In this document: positions 52,822 through 62,527 of the stretch, piece by piece | Numbering within the stretch: position 1 is the first letter of the stretch | Layout of the letters: each line of letters opens with the position of its first letter | Assembly: GCA_008123405.1 (NCBI GenBank) | Contig: VSSA01000005.1 | Coordinates: 1 to 64,000, forward strand | DNA: 64,000 nt | Source of the DNA: Nocardioides sp. BGMRC 2183 | GTDB taxonomy: Bacteria > Actinomycetota > Actinomycetes > Propionibacteriales > Nocardioidaceae | Direction: 5' to 3' | Position numbers and translations under genes: made by a program | The notes under the pieces: generated by a model | Database searches by the model: none | Seen by the model: the letters and a program-made list of their open reading frames with translations, nothing else | What the model was told of the DNA's origin: nothing

Positions 52822-55074
52822 ATGTGGCCCATCCGCCGCCGGTCGCATGCTGGCCGGCCCAACGCGTCGGCCGATCGGTCTGAGCCACAGCAGTTCCGTG
52901 AGGCGCGCCTCACGGAACTGCTGCCACGAGGCGAGGTGGCCGACGCTACGGTGCTGGCACGTCTGCGCGGCGTGGTCCACCCGGCGTTCTACGCAGCTCA
53001 GGTGGGTGAGCCTGCTCTGGCGGGGGACGTCGAGGCGACGTTGGACCACTACCTCGAGGTCGGTGTCGACGGCGGCGCCCGAGTCTCGGTGTTCTTCGCC
53101 GAGGACCACTACCGATCGGCCGCCGGCGAACGTGGCCTCCCCATCCCTGACGACGTCCGGCCGTTCTTCCACTGGCTGACCGTCGGCTGGCGTGAGCGGG
53201 TCGTGCCGACCCCGCTGTTCGACGAGGCGTACTACTGCGCCCAGCACCCCGAGCTGGCAGCCGGGAGGGAGTGGGTGTTCGCCCAGTTCCTCCGGGCCGG
53301 TTGCTACGCCCCACACCGGCAGCCCCATCCGTTCTCGTCTGCCTACGGGTTCACCGCGGCCGCAGACGCTCGTGCGCGACAGGACCCGGTGGCTCTGCCC
53401 GGGATGCTCCTGCACGCCGAGGCCTACGACCTGCGTCGGACGTCGTGGCTCGAGGCGGGGGTGGCCACCGGCATGGACAAGGTCGCGGCCCTGCGCTCGG
53501 ACACGATGGGACCGCTGGTCGCGGCCGCGGCGGCGCTCGAGCCACTGGTCATGCAGCCGAAGACGGACCGGTGGGCGTGCTGGATGCCGCACGCGCACCG
53601 GATGACGCATGTCACCGTCGCTGCGGAGCGAGTACGTCGACGGGTCGGCCCGGCCGACGTCGACACGATCGTCCTCACTGGTGGGGATCAGGTCGCGGAC
53701 GGTGCCGTGGATGGCCTCGGCGAGGCTCTGCGCGCGGCGACCCCTGGTCGGCGGGTGCTGGTCGTTGCCACGGAGCCGGACGGGTCGTCGGCTCCGACCC
53801 CGGACGGCGATGTGCTGGACTTGTGGCAGGAGATCGAGCACCTCGGTGAGTCCGCTCGAATGCTGGTCCTGCTGGACCTGGTCCGTGGCGTAGGGCCCGA
53901 GCGGCTGGTGGTCGCCGGCAGCGACCTGGGCTGGCAGATGCTGGTCGCCTTCGCCCGCACATTGCGCAACGAGATGAGGCTCGGCGCGGTGCTCGGGTCG
54001 CCGACGCCCGACGCCGACGGGGATCCGGTCGGGCATTCGACCCGTGAGCTCCAGGCGTGCCTTGACCAGCTGCACTGGATGGCAGCACCGCAGCGTCTGC
54101 GGATCGAGCTGATCGACAGGTACCTGCTGACGGGCGCGTCGCGTGACCGGCTGGTCGACATCGACGACCTGGACGTGACGGGTCTGCTGGGCCAGGCGCC
54201 GGCTCGCCCGACCGCTGCTCCCATGCCGGCATCCCAGCCGACGATCGGCCGCGCGACCTCGGGGGCGACTGCGCGGTCCGAGGGCCCCACGATCGCTGCC
54301 GTGCTGACGGCGCACGCCGAGGGCGCCCTTGCCGGGATCTCACTGCACAGCATGCTCGAGGCGATCGGGCGGGCGCGCGAGATCGGCCTGGATGTCGAAG
54401 CGCTGGCGGTGCTCGACAACCCGACGGCAGCGACACGGGAGGTCTTCGCCGAGGCGGACCAGCACGGGCTGCGTGTGGAGGAGGTCGCCTACGCCGACCA
54501 GGGACTGGTCCGCAACCACGCGGCGCAGATGGTCGGCGCCACGCACCTGGCCTTCCTTGATGGCGACGACCTGTGGAGCCGGAACTGGCTCGTGGAGGCG
54601 TATCGGTCGTGCGCCGAGGATCCATGGGCGATCGGCCACCCGGAGGTCAACTGGTTCTTCGACAACCAGCACAACCTCTACTTCCTCCCGGACCAGTCCG
54701 ACCCGGCGTTCGACCCGGCGACCCTGCGCGTAGCGAACCCGTGGGACGCCTTGGCGTTCGCACCCCGCGCGGCGCATCTCGAGCACCCGTACAGCCGGCG
54801 CGCCGTCGACGACGGCTACGCCTACGAGGACTGGCACTGGAACCTCGAGACCTTCGGCGGCGGGTATCGCCATCGCGTGGTGCCCGGGACGATCCACTTC
54901 AAGCGTCGCCGGCGTGACTCGCAGTTCGTCCGTGCTCGAGCGCAGCAGGTCCTGACCCGTCCCAGCGAGCAGCTGAGCTATTCGTGGTGGGCCGAGCCGG
55001 ACGATGCCTCGCGCTCGGCGATCCGACGGATGCCGGCCCAGTCCCGCTCCGGCAGCTCGAGCAGCGGCAAGTAG
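52822..55074 (+). CDS. chimeric glycosyltransferase: helical/GT-B N-half joined to GT2 domain
   Basis: A 750-residue protein. Residues about 40-180 are helical repeats (HPAFYAAQVGEPALAG; FDEAYYCAQHPELAAG) of the kind preceding surface-glycan transferases. Residues 180-440 resemble the first half of the GT-B enzymes at 44397 and 46918, but the second, donor-binding Rossmann half is absent. After a Pro/Ala linker, residues about 490-720 are a GT2 domain homologous to the protein at 46172 (AAVLTAHAEGALAG, THLAFLDGDDLWSRNW, YEDWHWNLETFGGGYRHRVV). ATG 52822 is the chosen start, with GAGGAG rather far upstream (14 bp); GTG 52795 is possible. The last 97 bp run antisense over sulfotransferase paralogue D. 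Confidence 0.8.
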   Translation: MWPIRRRSHAGRPNASADRSEPQQFREARLTELLPRGEVADATVLARLRGVVHPAFYAAQVGEPALAGDVEATLDHYLEVGVDGGARVSVFFAEDHYRSAAGERGLPIPDDVRPFFHWLTVGWRERVVPTPLFDEAYYCAQHPELAAGREWVFAQFLRAGCYAPHRQPHPFSSAYGFTAAADARARQDPVALPGMLLHAEAYDLRRTSWLEAGVATGMDKVAALRSDTMGPLVAAAAALEPLVMQPKTDRWACWMPHAHRMTHVTVAAERVRRRVGPADVDTIVLTGGDQVADGAVDGLGEALRAATPGRRVLVVATEPDGSSAPTPDGDVLDLWQEIEHLGESARMLVLLDLVRGVGPERLVVAGSDLGWQMLVAFARTLRNEMRLGAVLGSPTPDADGDPVGHSTRELQACLDQLHWMAAPQRLRIELIDRYLLTGASRDRLVDIDDLDVTGLLGQAPARPTAAPMPASQPTIGRATSGATARSEGPTIAAVLTAHAEGALAGISLHSMLEAIGRAREIGLDVEALAVLDNPTAATREVFAEADQHGLRVEEVAYADQGLVRNHAAQMVGATHLAFLDGDDLWSRNWLVEAYRSCAEDPWAIGHPEVNWFFDNQHNLYFLPDQSDPAFDPATLRVANPWDALAFAPRAAHLEHPYSRRAVDDGYAYEDWHWNLETFGGGYRHRVVPGTIHFKRRRRDSQFVRARAQQVLTRPSEQLSYSWWAEPDDASRSAIRRMPAQSRSGSSSSGK
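52888..52923. repeat. perfect 36-bp palindrome without spacer
   Basis: The sequence from 52888 reads identically on both strands to 52923; the half is CAGCAGTTCCGTGAGGCG, and the centre is GGCGCGCC. It lies 66 bp inside the chimeric glycosyltransferase gene, and 223 bp upstream of the divergent cysH-sqdB start. Because it is symmetrical, both strands can encode the same peptide (QQFREARLTELL). Confidence 0.9.
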
Positions 55075-56051
55075 TGGTCCAGCCGTGCGGGGTCGAGACG
55101 CTGGAGATCGGTGCGGCCCTCCTTGCGCGGCGCCCGGAATAGGGGGCCGTGCTCGTCGGGGATGAACTCCTCGGCGACCCGTCGGTTGGACTCCTCCCAC
55201 CGCCCCATGAACCGGGTGAGCTCGGCCTCGGGAAGGCTGAGGGTCGGGCCGTCCTCCAACGCGAGGGTCTGCACCAGCGGTGCGTTGGTGATCTGCCAGC
55301 GCTCCCGGCCCTGCTCCTCGAGCCGGTACAGGTTGATCAGCCGCAGCACTTCGACCGCTTCGGCCGACAGGCTCTCGTTGCGCGTGAGGGGGGAGGGCAG
55401 GTCGTCGGGGCTGACCTCCATCCCCGCGGCGTCGAAGAAGTCGCGGTACAGGGAGCCGTCGACGAAGTGGGCGCGCTCGAAGGGTCGTACCACCAGGGCG
55501 TCCGCCCGGGTGCCGTTGCGCCACCGGGACAAGCGCTTGTAGTAGTCGTACATCCGCTCGCCGTGCGCGTCGTACCACTCGGTCAGTCGGAGCGCGCCAC
55601 CCATCTTGACGACCTGTTGGTAGCGGCTCACCAGATGGTCGTCCTGGCGGCGCAGGTAGGCGACCACCCGGAGCGACCTGGCATGCCGATCGGTGAAGGC
55701 GCCGACCCGCTCGATCCGGGCGGCGGAGGCCGGGAAGAGTCCCTCGTCGGAGATCAGCACGCGGTCCACCCCGGCATCGGCGATCTCGGTGAACAGACGA
55801 CGCCGGACCCGGCGTCGGAACCGTGCCGGGTCGGTCTCCCCGCTCCGCTTCCAGGCGCGGTAGGCCACCAACTCGTCGTCGGGCATCATCAGCATCCCGA
55901 AGTGGGTGTGTCGGGCAGCGCCACGCAGCCGCGGATAGAGCCAGCCGTGGTGGATCAGCTCCTCCCGGTTGTCGGCGAGGAAGCCCTGAATCGAGGTGGT
56001 GCCGGTCTTCCCGCTCCCGATGTGCAGGGTGAGATCGAACAGCGGCTCCAC
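54978..56051 (-). CDS. P-loop sulfotransferase-like protein, paralogue D
   Basis: A 357-residue paralogue of the proteins at 39021, 40176 and 42257: LTLHIGSGKTGTTSIQGFL (residues about 8-26), VLISDEGLFPAS, VVAYLRRQDDHLVSRYQQVVKMGG, LTRNESLSAEAVEVLRLINLYRLEEQG and the C-terminal RLDPARLDHYLPLLELPERDW. It is closest to paralogue B. GTG 56051 gives the family start (MEPLFDLTLHIGSG); upstream codons are unconserved. Its 3' end overlaps the convergent glycosyltransferase gene by 97 bp. It is the right boundary of the glycan island. Confidence 0.73.
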   Translation of the reverse strand: MEPLFDLTLHIGSGKTGTTSIQGFLADNREELIHHGWLYPRLRGAARHTHFGMLMMPDDELVAYRAWKRSGETDPARFRRRVRRRLFTEIADAGVDRVLISDEGLFPASAARIERVGAFTDRHARSLRVVAYLRRQDDHLVSRYQQVVKMGGALRLTEWYDAHGERMYDYYKRLSRWRNGTRADALVVRPFERAHFVDGSLYRDFFDAAGMEVSPDDLPSPLTRNESLSAEAVEVLRLINLYRLEEQGRERWQITNAPLVQTLALEDGPTLSLPEAELTRFMGRWEESNRRVAEEFIPDEHGPLFRAPRKEGRTDLQRLDPARLDHYLPLLELPERDWAGIRRIAEREASSGSAHHE

Positions 56052-56171
56052 GCGATCAGGATATCGCCAGCCCAGCCGATGCGGGTGGCTCACCAGCGCG
56101 CCGGTACCGTTCTCCTCCGAGTCCGGGTGCGTGTTCGCAACCGGACAGTCGACTCGGGAAGGAACCTCGGC

Positions 56172-56360
56172 GTGCTGTATCTGACGCTCGCGATGCTCGT
56201 CTGCCTGCTGGTCGCCGGCGGGGTCGTCCTGTACGTCGCCTACCCGCACCGGGGGGAGAAGGTGCCGGGTGTGCCGTGGCTCGGCGACGCCTTGGGCAAG
56301 GCCGCGAGTGGCGCGCCGACGCTCGAGGAGGACGAGCTCGAGATCATGCGCCGAGGCTGA
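56172..56360 (+). CDS. small single-pass membrane protein upstream of ftsY
   Basis: A 62-residue protein: MLYLTLAMLVCLLVAGGVVL is a single hydrophobic helix, followed by VAYPHRGEKVPGVPWLGDAL and an acidic C-terminus (EEDELEIMRRG). The start is GTG 56172 with GGAAGGA upstream. Small proteins with this layout are common directly before ftsY in actinobacteria; the function is unknown. ftsY follows 42 bp downstream on the same strand. Confidence 0.7.
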   Translation: MLYLTLAMLVCLLVAGGVVLYVAYPHRGEKVPGVPWLGDALGKAASGAPTLEEDELEIMRRG

Positions 56361-56402
56361 GCCGCGGCTCAGCCGAGGAACACCGCCTGATTGGATACGC
56401 CC

Positions 56403-58138
<1,736 letters not shown>

Positions 58139-58172
58139 GCTGTCGAGTCCCGACCCCACCCCACCCGCACGC

Positions 58173-60413
58173 ATGACGGCAGCAGATCGCGCCGCGAGGA
58201 CCGAGGACGCCGACGCCCTCTGCGGCAAGGCGTTCGCCGGCGCCGGTGGCCCGGACAGTGGGGTCGCGATGGTGGCGGTGGGTGGCTACGGTCGTGGCGA
58301 GCTGGCGCCGTACTCCGACCTCGACCTCGTGCTCGTCAGCGATGCCGGCGTCGACGTCGGCCCGCTCGCCGAGCAGGTCTGGTACCCGATCTGGGACTCC
58401 GGCGCTCGCCTCGACCATGCCGTCCGCACGCTGCCGGAGATGCTGGATGCGGCGGCGGGTGACATCCGGGTCGCCACCGGCCTCCTCGACGTACGCCACG
58501 TCGCCGGCGACGTGGGAGTCGCGCTGCGCCTGCGGACCACCGTGCTGGCCCAGTGGCGCCGTCAGGCACGCGAACGGCTGCCCGAGCTGCGCTCGATCGT
58601 CGCCGCCCGGCACCGGGTTGTCGGCGAGCTCGCCCACGCCGCCGTCCCCGACATCAAGGAGGGCGCCGGAGGACTGCGCGACGCGTCGGTGCTCAAGGCG
58701 CTCACCGCCACCTGGCTCGTCGACGTCCCGGCCGCCGACCTCGAACGATGCCGTCTCGCGTTGCTCGACGTGCGCGACCAACTGCACGCCGTCGCCGGCC
58801 GCGCCACCGATCGGATCGCTCCCGAGCACTGGGAGCCGCTGGCCGCCTCCCTCGGGTACGACGGGGAGCGGGACGCGCAGCGCCATGTCCGCGAGCTGGG
58901 GCGCCGACTCTGGCACCTGAACCGGTTGGCCTGGCGTCGGGTGGACGACGCGCTGCGTCGTTCGCCGGCCGCCCGGCCACGCCGACCGGAGCTGCAGCCA
59001 CTGGGGCCCGGGGTCGCCCGCTCCGGGGGCGAGGTCGTCCTTGACCGCGGTGCCCGGCCCGACCGGGATCCGGTGCTGCTCCTGCGGGCCGCAGCCGAGG
59101 CTGCTACCCGTGACCTGGTCCTCGCCCCGCCCACCGCGGCCCGTCTGGTCCGCGAGGGCGCTGTGCTGCCCGAGCCCTGGCCTGCCGAGGCGCGCCATCA
59201 GTTCGTCCGACTCCTCGCCGCCGGACCTGGCCTGCTCCCGGTCTGGGAGACCCTGGAGGAGACCGGGGCGCTCGACCTGGTGCTCCCCGAGTGGGAGCGG
59301 ATCCGGTTGCTGCCGCACGCCTCCGCGATCCATCGGTTCACCGTCGACCGGCACGTCGTGGAGACCTGCATCGAGGCCGCGGGCCTGATCCGTGGAGTGT
59401 CTCGACCCGATGTGCTGGCCGTGGCGGCGCTCCTCCACGACATCGGCAAGGGCGGGTTGACCGAGCACAGCCAGGCCGGTGCCCCGATCGCGCGGGAGGT
59501 CGCTGCCCGGATGGGCTTCGAGGCAGCCTCGATCGACCTGATCGAGCTGCTGGTGCGTCACCACCTGCTGCTCGCCTCCGTCGCCACCACTCGCGATCCC
59601 GACGATCCGGCGACCATCGAGGCGATCACCGAGCACATCGAGACCCCCGAGGCGTTGGCTCTGCTGACCGCGCTGACCGAAGCCGACGCCAAGGCGACCT
59701 CGAGCAAGGCCTGGAGCTCGTGGCGCGCCGGACTCGTGCACGATCTGTCCCGTCGGGCAGCGGCGGCCCTGACCAACGGCGAGGTGCCGCCACCGATCGG
59801 CAGCGACGACCTCACCGTGCCGACGCCGGCCGCCGGCGAGGTGTCGGTGCGGGTCGAGCCGGTGCCGGACGGATCGCGGGTCTGGATCGTCGCCGAGGAC
59901 CGGGTCGGATTGCTCGCGCAGGTCGCTGCCGCCTTCGCGTTGCGCCGGGTCCCGGTCCATGCAGCGCGCGCCTGGTCCCAGGGTGACACCGCCGTCTCGG
60001 TGTGGGACGTGGCCGAGCAGGCGCTGGATGCCCGAGCGCTGCGGGACCAGATCGCCACCATCGCCACCGGTCGGGTCGACCCCGCGCTGCGGCTGGCTCC
60101 GCGGCCGGTCGCCGATGGAGAGCTGGCGCCGACGGTGGTGATCCGTCCGGAGGCCAGCGACCAGTCGACAGTGATCGAGGTGCGTGCCGCAGACCGGCTG
60201 GGGGTGCTGCACCTGGTCTGCGGGGCGCTCGCCGACCTCGACATCACCGTGCGGTCCGCGCACGTGTCCACCCTCGGCCCGCAGGCGGTCGATGTCTTCT
60301 ACGTCCAGGAGGCCCACGCCGGGGCGCTCTCGGAGACCAGGGCGGCCGATGCCGCCCACGCGATCCGCGACCGGGTCAGTCCTGAGGACGGCTCCGGCAC
60401 GGTCCGCCGTTAG
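58173..60413 (+). CDS. glnD: PII uridylyl/adenylyl-transferase GlnD
   Basis: A 746-residue bifunctional sensor of glutamine that adds and removes a nucleotide on PII (adenylylation in actinobacteria). The nucleotidyltransferase motif is VAVGGYGRGELAPYSDLDLVLV near residue 34. The HD hydrolase domain is LAVAALLHDIGKGGLTEHS (around 412). Two C-terminal ACT domains (SRVWIVAEDRVGLLAQVAAAF and STVIEVRAADRLGVLHLVCGAL) bind glutamine. The N-terminal helical stretch before the catalytic loop is short for the family, so the start could lie further upstream only if a non-standard codon were used. Confidence 0.93.
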   Translation: MTAADRAARTEDADALCGKAFAGAGGPDSGVAMVAVGGYGRGELAPYSDLDLVLVSDAGVDVGPLAEQVWYPIWDSGARLDHAVRTLPEMLDAAAGDIRVATGLLDVRHVAGDVGVALRLRTTVLAQWRRQARERLPELRSIVAARHRVVGELAHAAVPDIKEGAGGLRDASVLKALTATWLVDVPAADLERCRLALLDVRDQLHAVAGRATDRIAPEHWEPLAASLGYDGERDAQRHVRELGRRLWHLNRLAWRRVDDALRRSPAARPRRPELQPLGPGVARSGGEVVLDRGARPDRDPVLLLRAAAEAATRDLVLAPPTAARLVREGAVLPEPWPAEARHQFVRLLAAGPGLLPVWETLEETGALDLVLPEWERIRLLPHASAIHRFTVDRHVVETCIEAAGLIRGVSRPDVLAVAALLHDIGKGGLTEHSQAGAPIAREVAARMGFEAASIDLIELLVRHHLLLASVATTRDPDDPATIEAITEHIETPEALALLTALTEADAKATSSKAWSSWRAGLVHDLSRRAAAALTNGEVPPPIGSDDLTVPTPAAGEVSVRVEPVPDGSRVWIVAEDRVGLLAQVAAAFALRRVPVHAARAWSQGDTAVSVWDVAEQALDARALRDQIATIATGRVDPALRLAPRPVADGELAPTVVIRPEASDQSTVIEVRAADRLGVLHLVCGALADLDITVRSAHVSTLGPQAVDVFYVQEAHAGALSETRAADAAHAIRDRVSPEDGSGTVRR

Positions 60414-60470
60414 AGTGGGAGGGTCTGCGCCGCAGATCAGCCTGCCGTCGTACCGCCGAAGAGGATCCCT

Positions 60471-62054
60471 TTGTTCGCCACACTCTCCGACCGTCTCTCC
60501 GCGACGTTCAAGAACCTGCGCGGCAAGGGTCGCCTCTCCGAGGCCGACATCGACGCCACCGCCCGCGAGATCCGCATCGCACTGCTCGAGGCCGACGTCG
60601 CACTGCCGGTGGTCAAGGAGTTCGTTGCCGCGGTCAAGGAGCGCGCCCGTGGCGAGGAGGTCAGCCAGGCGCTGAATCCGGCGCAGCAGATCGTCAAGAT
60701 CGTCAACGACGAGCTGGTCACCATCCTCGGTGGTGAGACCCGACGGCTGCGCTATGCCAAGAGCGGCCCGACGGTGATCATGCTCGCCGGCCTTCAGGGC
60801 GCTGGCAAGACGACGCTCGCCGCCAAGCTGGCGCTGTGGTTCAAGGAGCAGGACAAGACCCCGTTGCTGGTCGCCTGTGACCTGCAGCGGCCGAACGCGG
60901 TGAACCAGCTCCAGGTCAACGGTGAGCGGGTCGGCGTGCCGGTCTTCGCGCCCGAGCCCGGCAACGGTGTCGGGGACCCGGTCGCGGTCGCCAAGGCTGC
61001 TGTCGACGAGGCCAAGCGGACGCTCCACGACGTCGTCATCGTCGACACCGCCGGGCGTCTCGGTGTCGATGCCGAGATGATGGCGCAGGCAGCCGGGATT
61101 CGGGACGCGGTCGACCCCGACGAGGTCCTCTTCGTCGTCGACGCGATGATCGGACAGGATGCGCTGATCACCGCGCAGGCCTTCCTCGACGGTGTCGGGT
61201 ACGACGGCGTGGTGCTCACCAAGCTCGACGGTGACGCCCGTGGTGGTGCTGCCCTCTCGATCCGCCAGGTCACCGGCAAGCCGGTCATGTTCGCCTCCAG
61301 CGGCGAGAAGATGACCGACTTCGACGTCTTCCACCCCGACCGGATGGCCTCGCGCATCCTGGACATGGGCGACGTGATGACCCTGATCGAGCAGGCCGAG
61401 AAGGCCTTCGACCAGGAGCAGGCGCTCAAGGCGGCGCAGAAGCTGACCGGCCAGGGTGGTGACTTCACCCTCGACGACTTCCTCGAGCAGATGCAGCAGG
61501 TCCGCAAGCTCGGCTCGATGTCGAAGATCCTGCAGATGTTGCCCGGCATGGGCCAGATCCGCGACCAGCTGGAGAACTTCGATGACCGGGAGATCGACCG
61601 GATCGAGGCGATCATCCACTCGATGACGCCGGCCGAGCGGGCGAACCCGAAGATCATCGACGGCTCTCGGCGCGCCCGCATCGCGAAGGGCTGCGGCCGC
61701 AGCGTCTCCGACGTCAACGGCCTGGTCGACCGCTTCTTCGAGGCCCGGAAGATGATGCAGCAGATGGCCAAGGGCGGCGGGATCCCCGGCATGCCGGGGA
61801 TGCCGGGCATGCCGGGCATGGGCGGAGCCGGCGGCGGCAAGCGGGTCAGCGCGAAGCAGAAGCAGAAGGCGAAGGCCAAGGGCGGCAAGCGCCGCTCGGG
61901 CAACCCGGCCAAGGCGGCGAAGCAGGACACCGAGGCGAAGGAGAAGGCCGCCCAGGCAGGGTCCAACCCGTTCGGGATCGGCGCCGACGTCGACTACGAG
62001 AAGGCTGCGGCCAACCTCGACCTGCCCAAGGACTTCTCCAAGTTCCTCAAGTGA
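60471..62054 (+). CDS. ffh: signal recognition particle protein Ffh
   Basis: A 527-residue SRP54 homologue that binds signal peptides and 4.5S RNA. The N domain begins MFATLSDRLSATFKNLRGKG. The GTPase has G1 GLQGAGKTTLAAKLA (around 107), DLQRPNAVNQL, DTAGRLGVDAEMM and TKLDGDARGGAALS. The M domain (from about 300) has the RNA-binding GSMSKILQMLPG region, RRARIAKGCGRSV and a Met/Gly-rich GMPGMPGMPGMGG tract. The C-terminal tail is long and lysine-rich. The start is TTG 60471 with GAGG upstream. The 4.5S RNA gene is not in the window. Confidence 0.96.
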   Translation: MFATLSDRLSATFKNLRGKGRLSEADIDATAREIRIALLEADVALPVVKEFVAAVKERARGEEVSQALNPAQQIVKIVNDELVTILGGETRRLRYAKSGPTVIMLAGLQGAGKTTLAAKLALWFKEQDKTPLLVACDLQRPNAVNQLQVNGERVGVPVFAPEPGNGVGDPVAVAKAAVDEAKRTLHDVVIVDTAGRLGVDAEMMAQAAGIRDAVDPDEVLFVVDAMIGQDALITAQAFLDGVGYDGVVLTKLDGDARGGAALSIRQVTGKPVMFASSGEKMTDFDVFHPDRMASRILDMGDVMTLIEQAEKAFDQEQALKAAQKLTGQGGDFTLDDFLEQMQQVRKLGSMSKILQMLPGMGQIRDQLENFDDREIDRIEAIIHSMTPAERANPKIIDGSRRARIAKGCGRSVSDVNGLVDRFFEARKMMQQMAKGGGIPGMPGMPGMPGMGGAGGGKRVSAKQKQKAKAKGGKRRSGNPAKAAKQDTEAKEKAAQAGSNPFGIGADVDYEKAAANLDLPKDFSKFLK

Positions 62055-62082
62055 GAGCTCCTCGAACCGCAGGGCTGGCGCA

Positions 62083-62448
62083 GTGAGCGTGCTGGTTGTC
62101 GACGGCGCCAACGTGGTCGGTGCTCGCGCCGACGGATGGTGGAAGGACCGCCCCGGCGCCGCCCGTCGACTGCACGAGGAACTGCTGGTCGCCGACATCG
62201 ACTACGACGTGATCGTGTTGGTCCTCGAAGGGCAGGCCAAAGGTGGGGTCCGGGCCGGCCGCGATGCACACGTCCGCACCGTGCATGCGCCCAAGGACGG
62301 CGACGCGACGATCGTGGCCGAGGCACGCAAGGCCGCCGAGAAGGGCGAACGGGTCGTCGTGGTCACCGCCGACCGGGCACTCGACGCGCGGGTGCACGGC
62401 GTCGGCGCGACCGCTGTCGGCCCCACGTGGCTGCTCGACCGGCTCTGA
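62083..62448 (+). CDS. NYN (PIN-like) domain protein
   Basis: A 121-residue small protein of the NYN/YacP-like superfamily, predicted metal-dependent RNases. The first acidic residue is in VLVVDGANVVGARADGWWKDR, the second in DYDVIVLVLEG, and the third group in VHAPKDGDATIVAEARKAAEKGERVVVVTADRAL (DGDATI and TADRALDARV), the usual PIN spacing. The start is GTG 62083, 28 bp after ffh, so it is probably cotranscribed. RNase activity is a family-level inference. Confidence 0.8.
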   Translation: MSVLVVDGANVVGARADGWWKDRPGAARRLHEELLVADIDYDVIVLVLEGQAKGGVRAGRDAHVRTVHAPKDGDATIVAEARKAAEKGERVVVVTADRALDARVHGVGATAVGPTWLLDRL

Positions 62449-62469
62449 GGCTCCGCGCCCGCTCGCCGT

Positions 62470-62517
62470 ACACCGTGTGGTCTCTCAGGCACCAGACGCC
62501 TGAGGAACCACACGCTG
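62470..62517. repeat. 48-bp palindromic repeat, copy 1
   Basis: The repeat starts ACACCGTGTGGTCTCTCAGG and ends AACCACACGCTG; it is identical base for base to 63621-63668. Internally it is a hairpin with 17-bp arms (CGTGTGGTCTCTCAGGC against GCCTGAGGAACCACACG, two internal mismatches) and a 7-nt loop ACCAGAC. It lies 21 bp after the NYN gene stop and 10 bp beyond the stop of the AbiEi-like gene. Confidence 0.95.
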
Positions 62518-62527
62518 TTGCAGTTCG

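Noticed and set aside
61770-61820. GMPGMPGMPGMGG tract in ffh as an unusual repeat
   Set aside because: Met/Gly-rich tracts are normal in the Ffh M domain and its C-terminal tail.
62470-62517. Copy 1 of the 48-bp repeat as merely a rho-independent terminator
   Set aside because: It may terminate transcripts between the convergent genes, but an exact 48-bp copy in the promoter region on the other side of the AbiEi-like gene is not explained by that role, so it is reported as a repeat instead.
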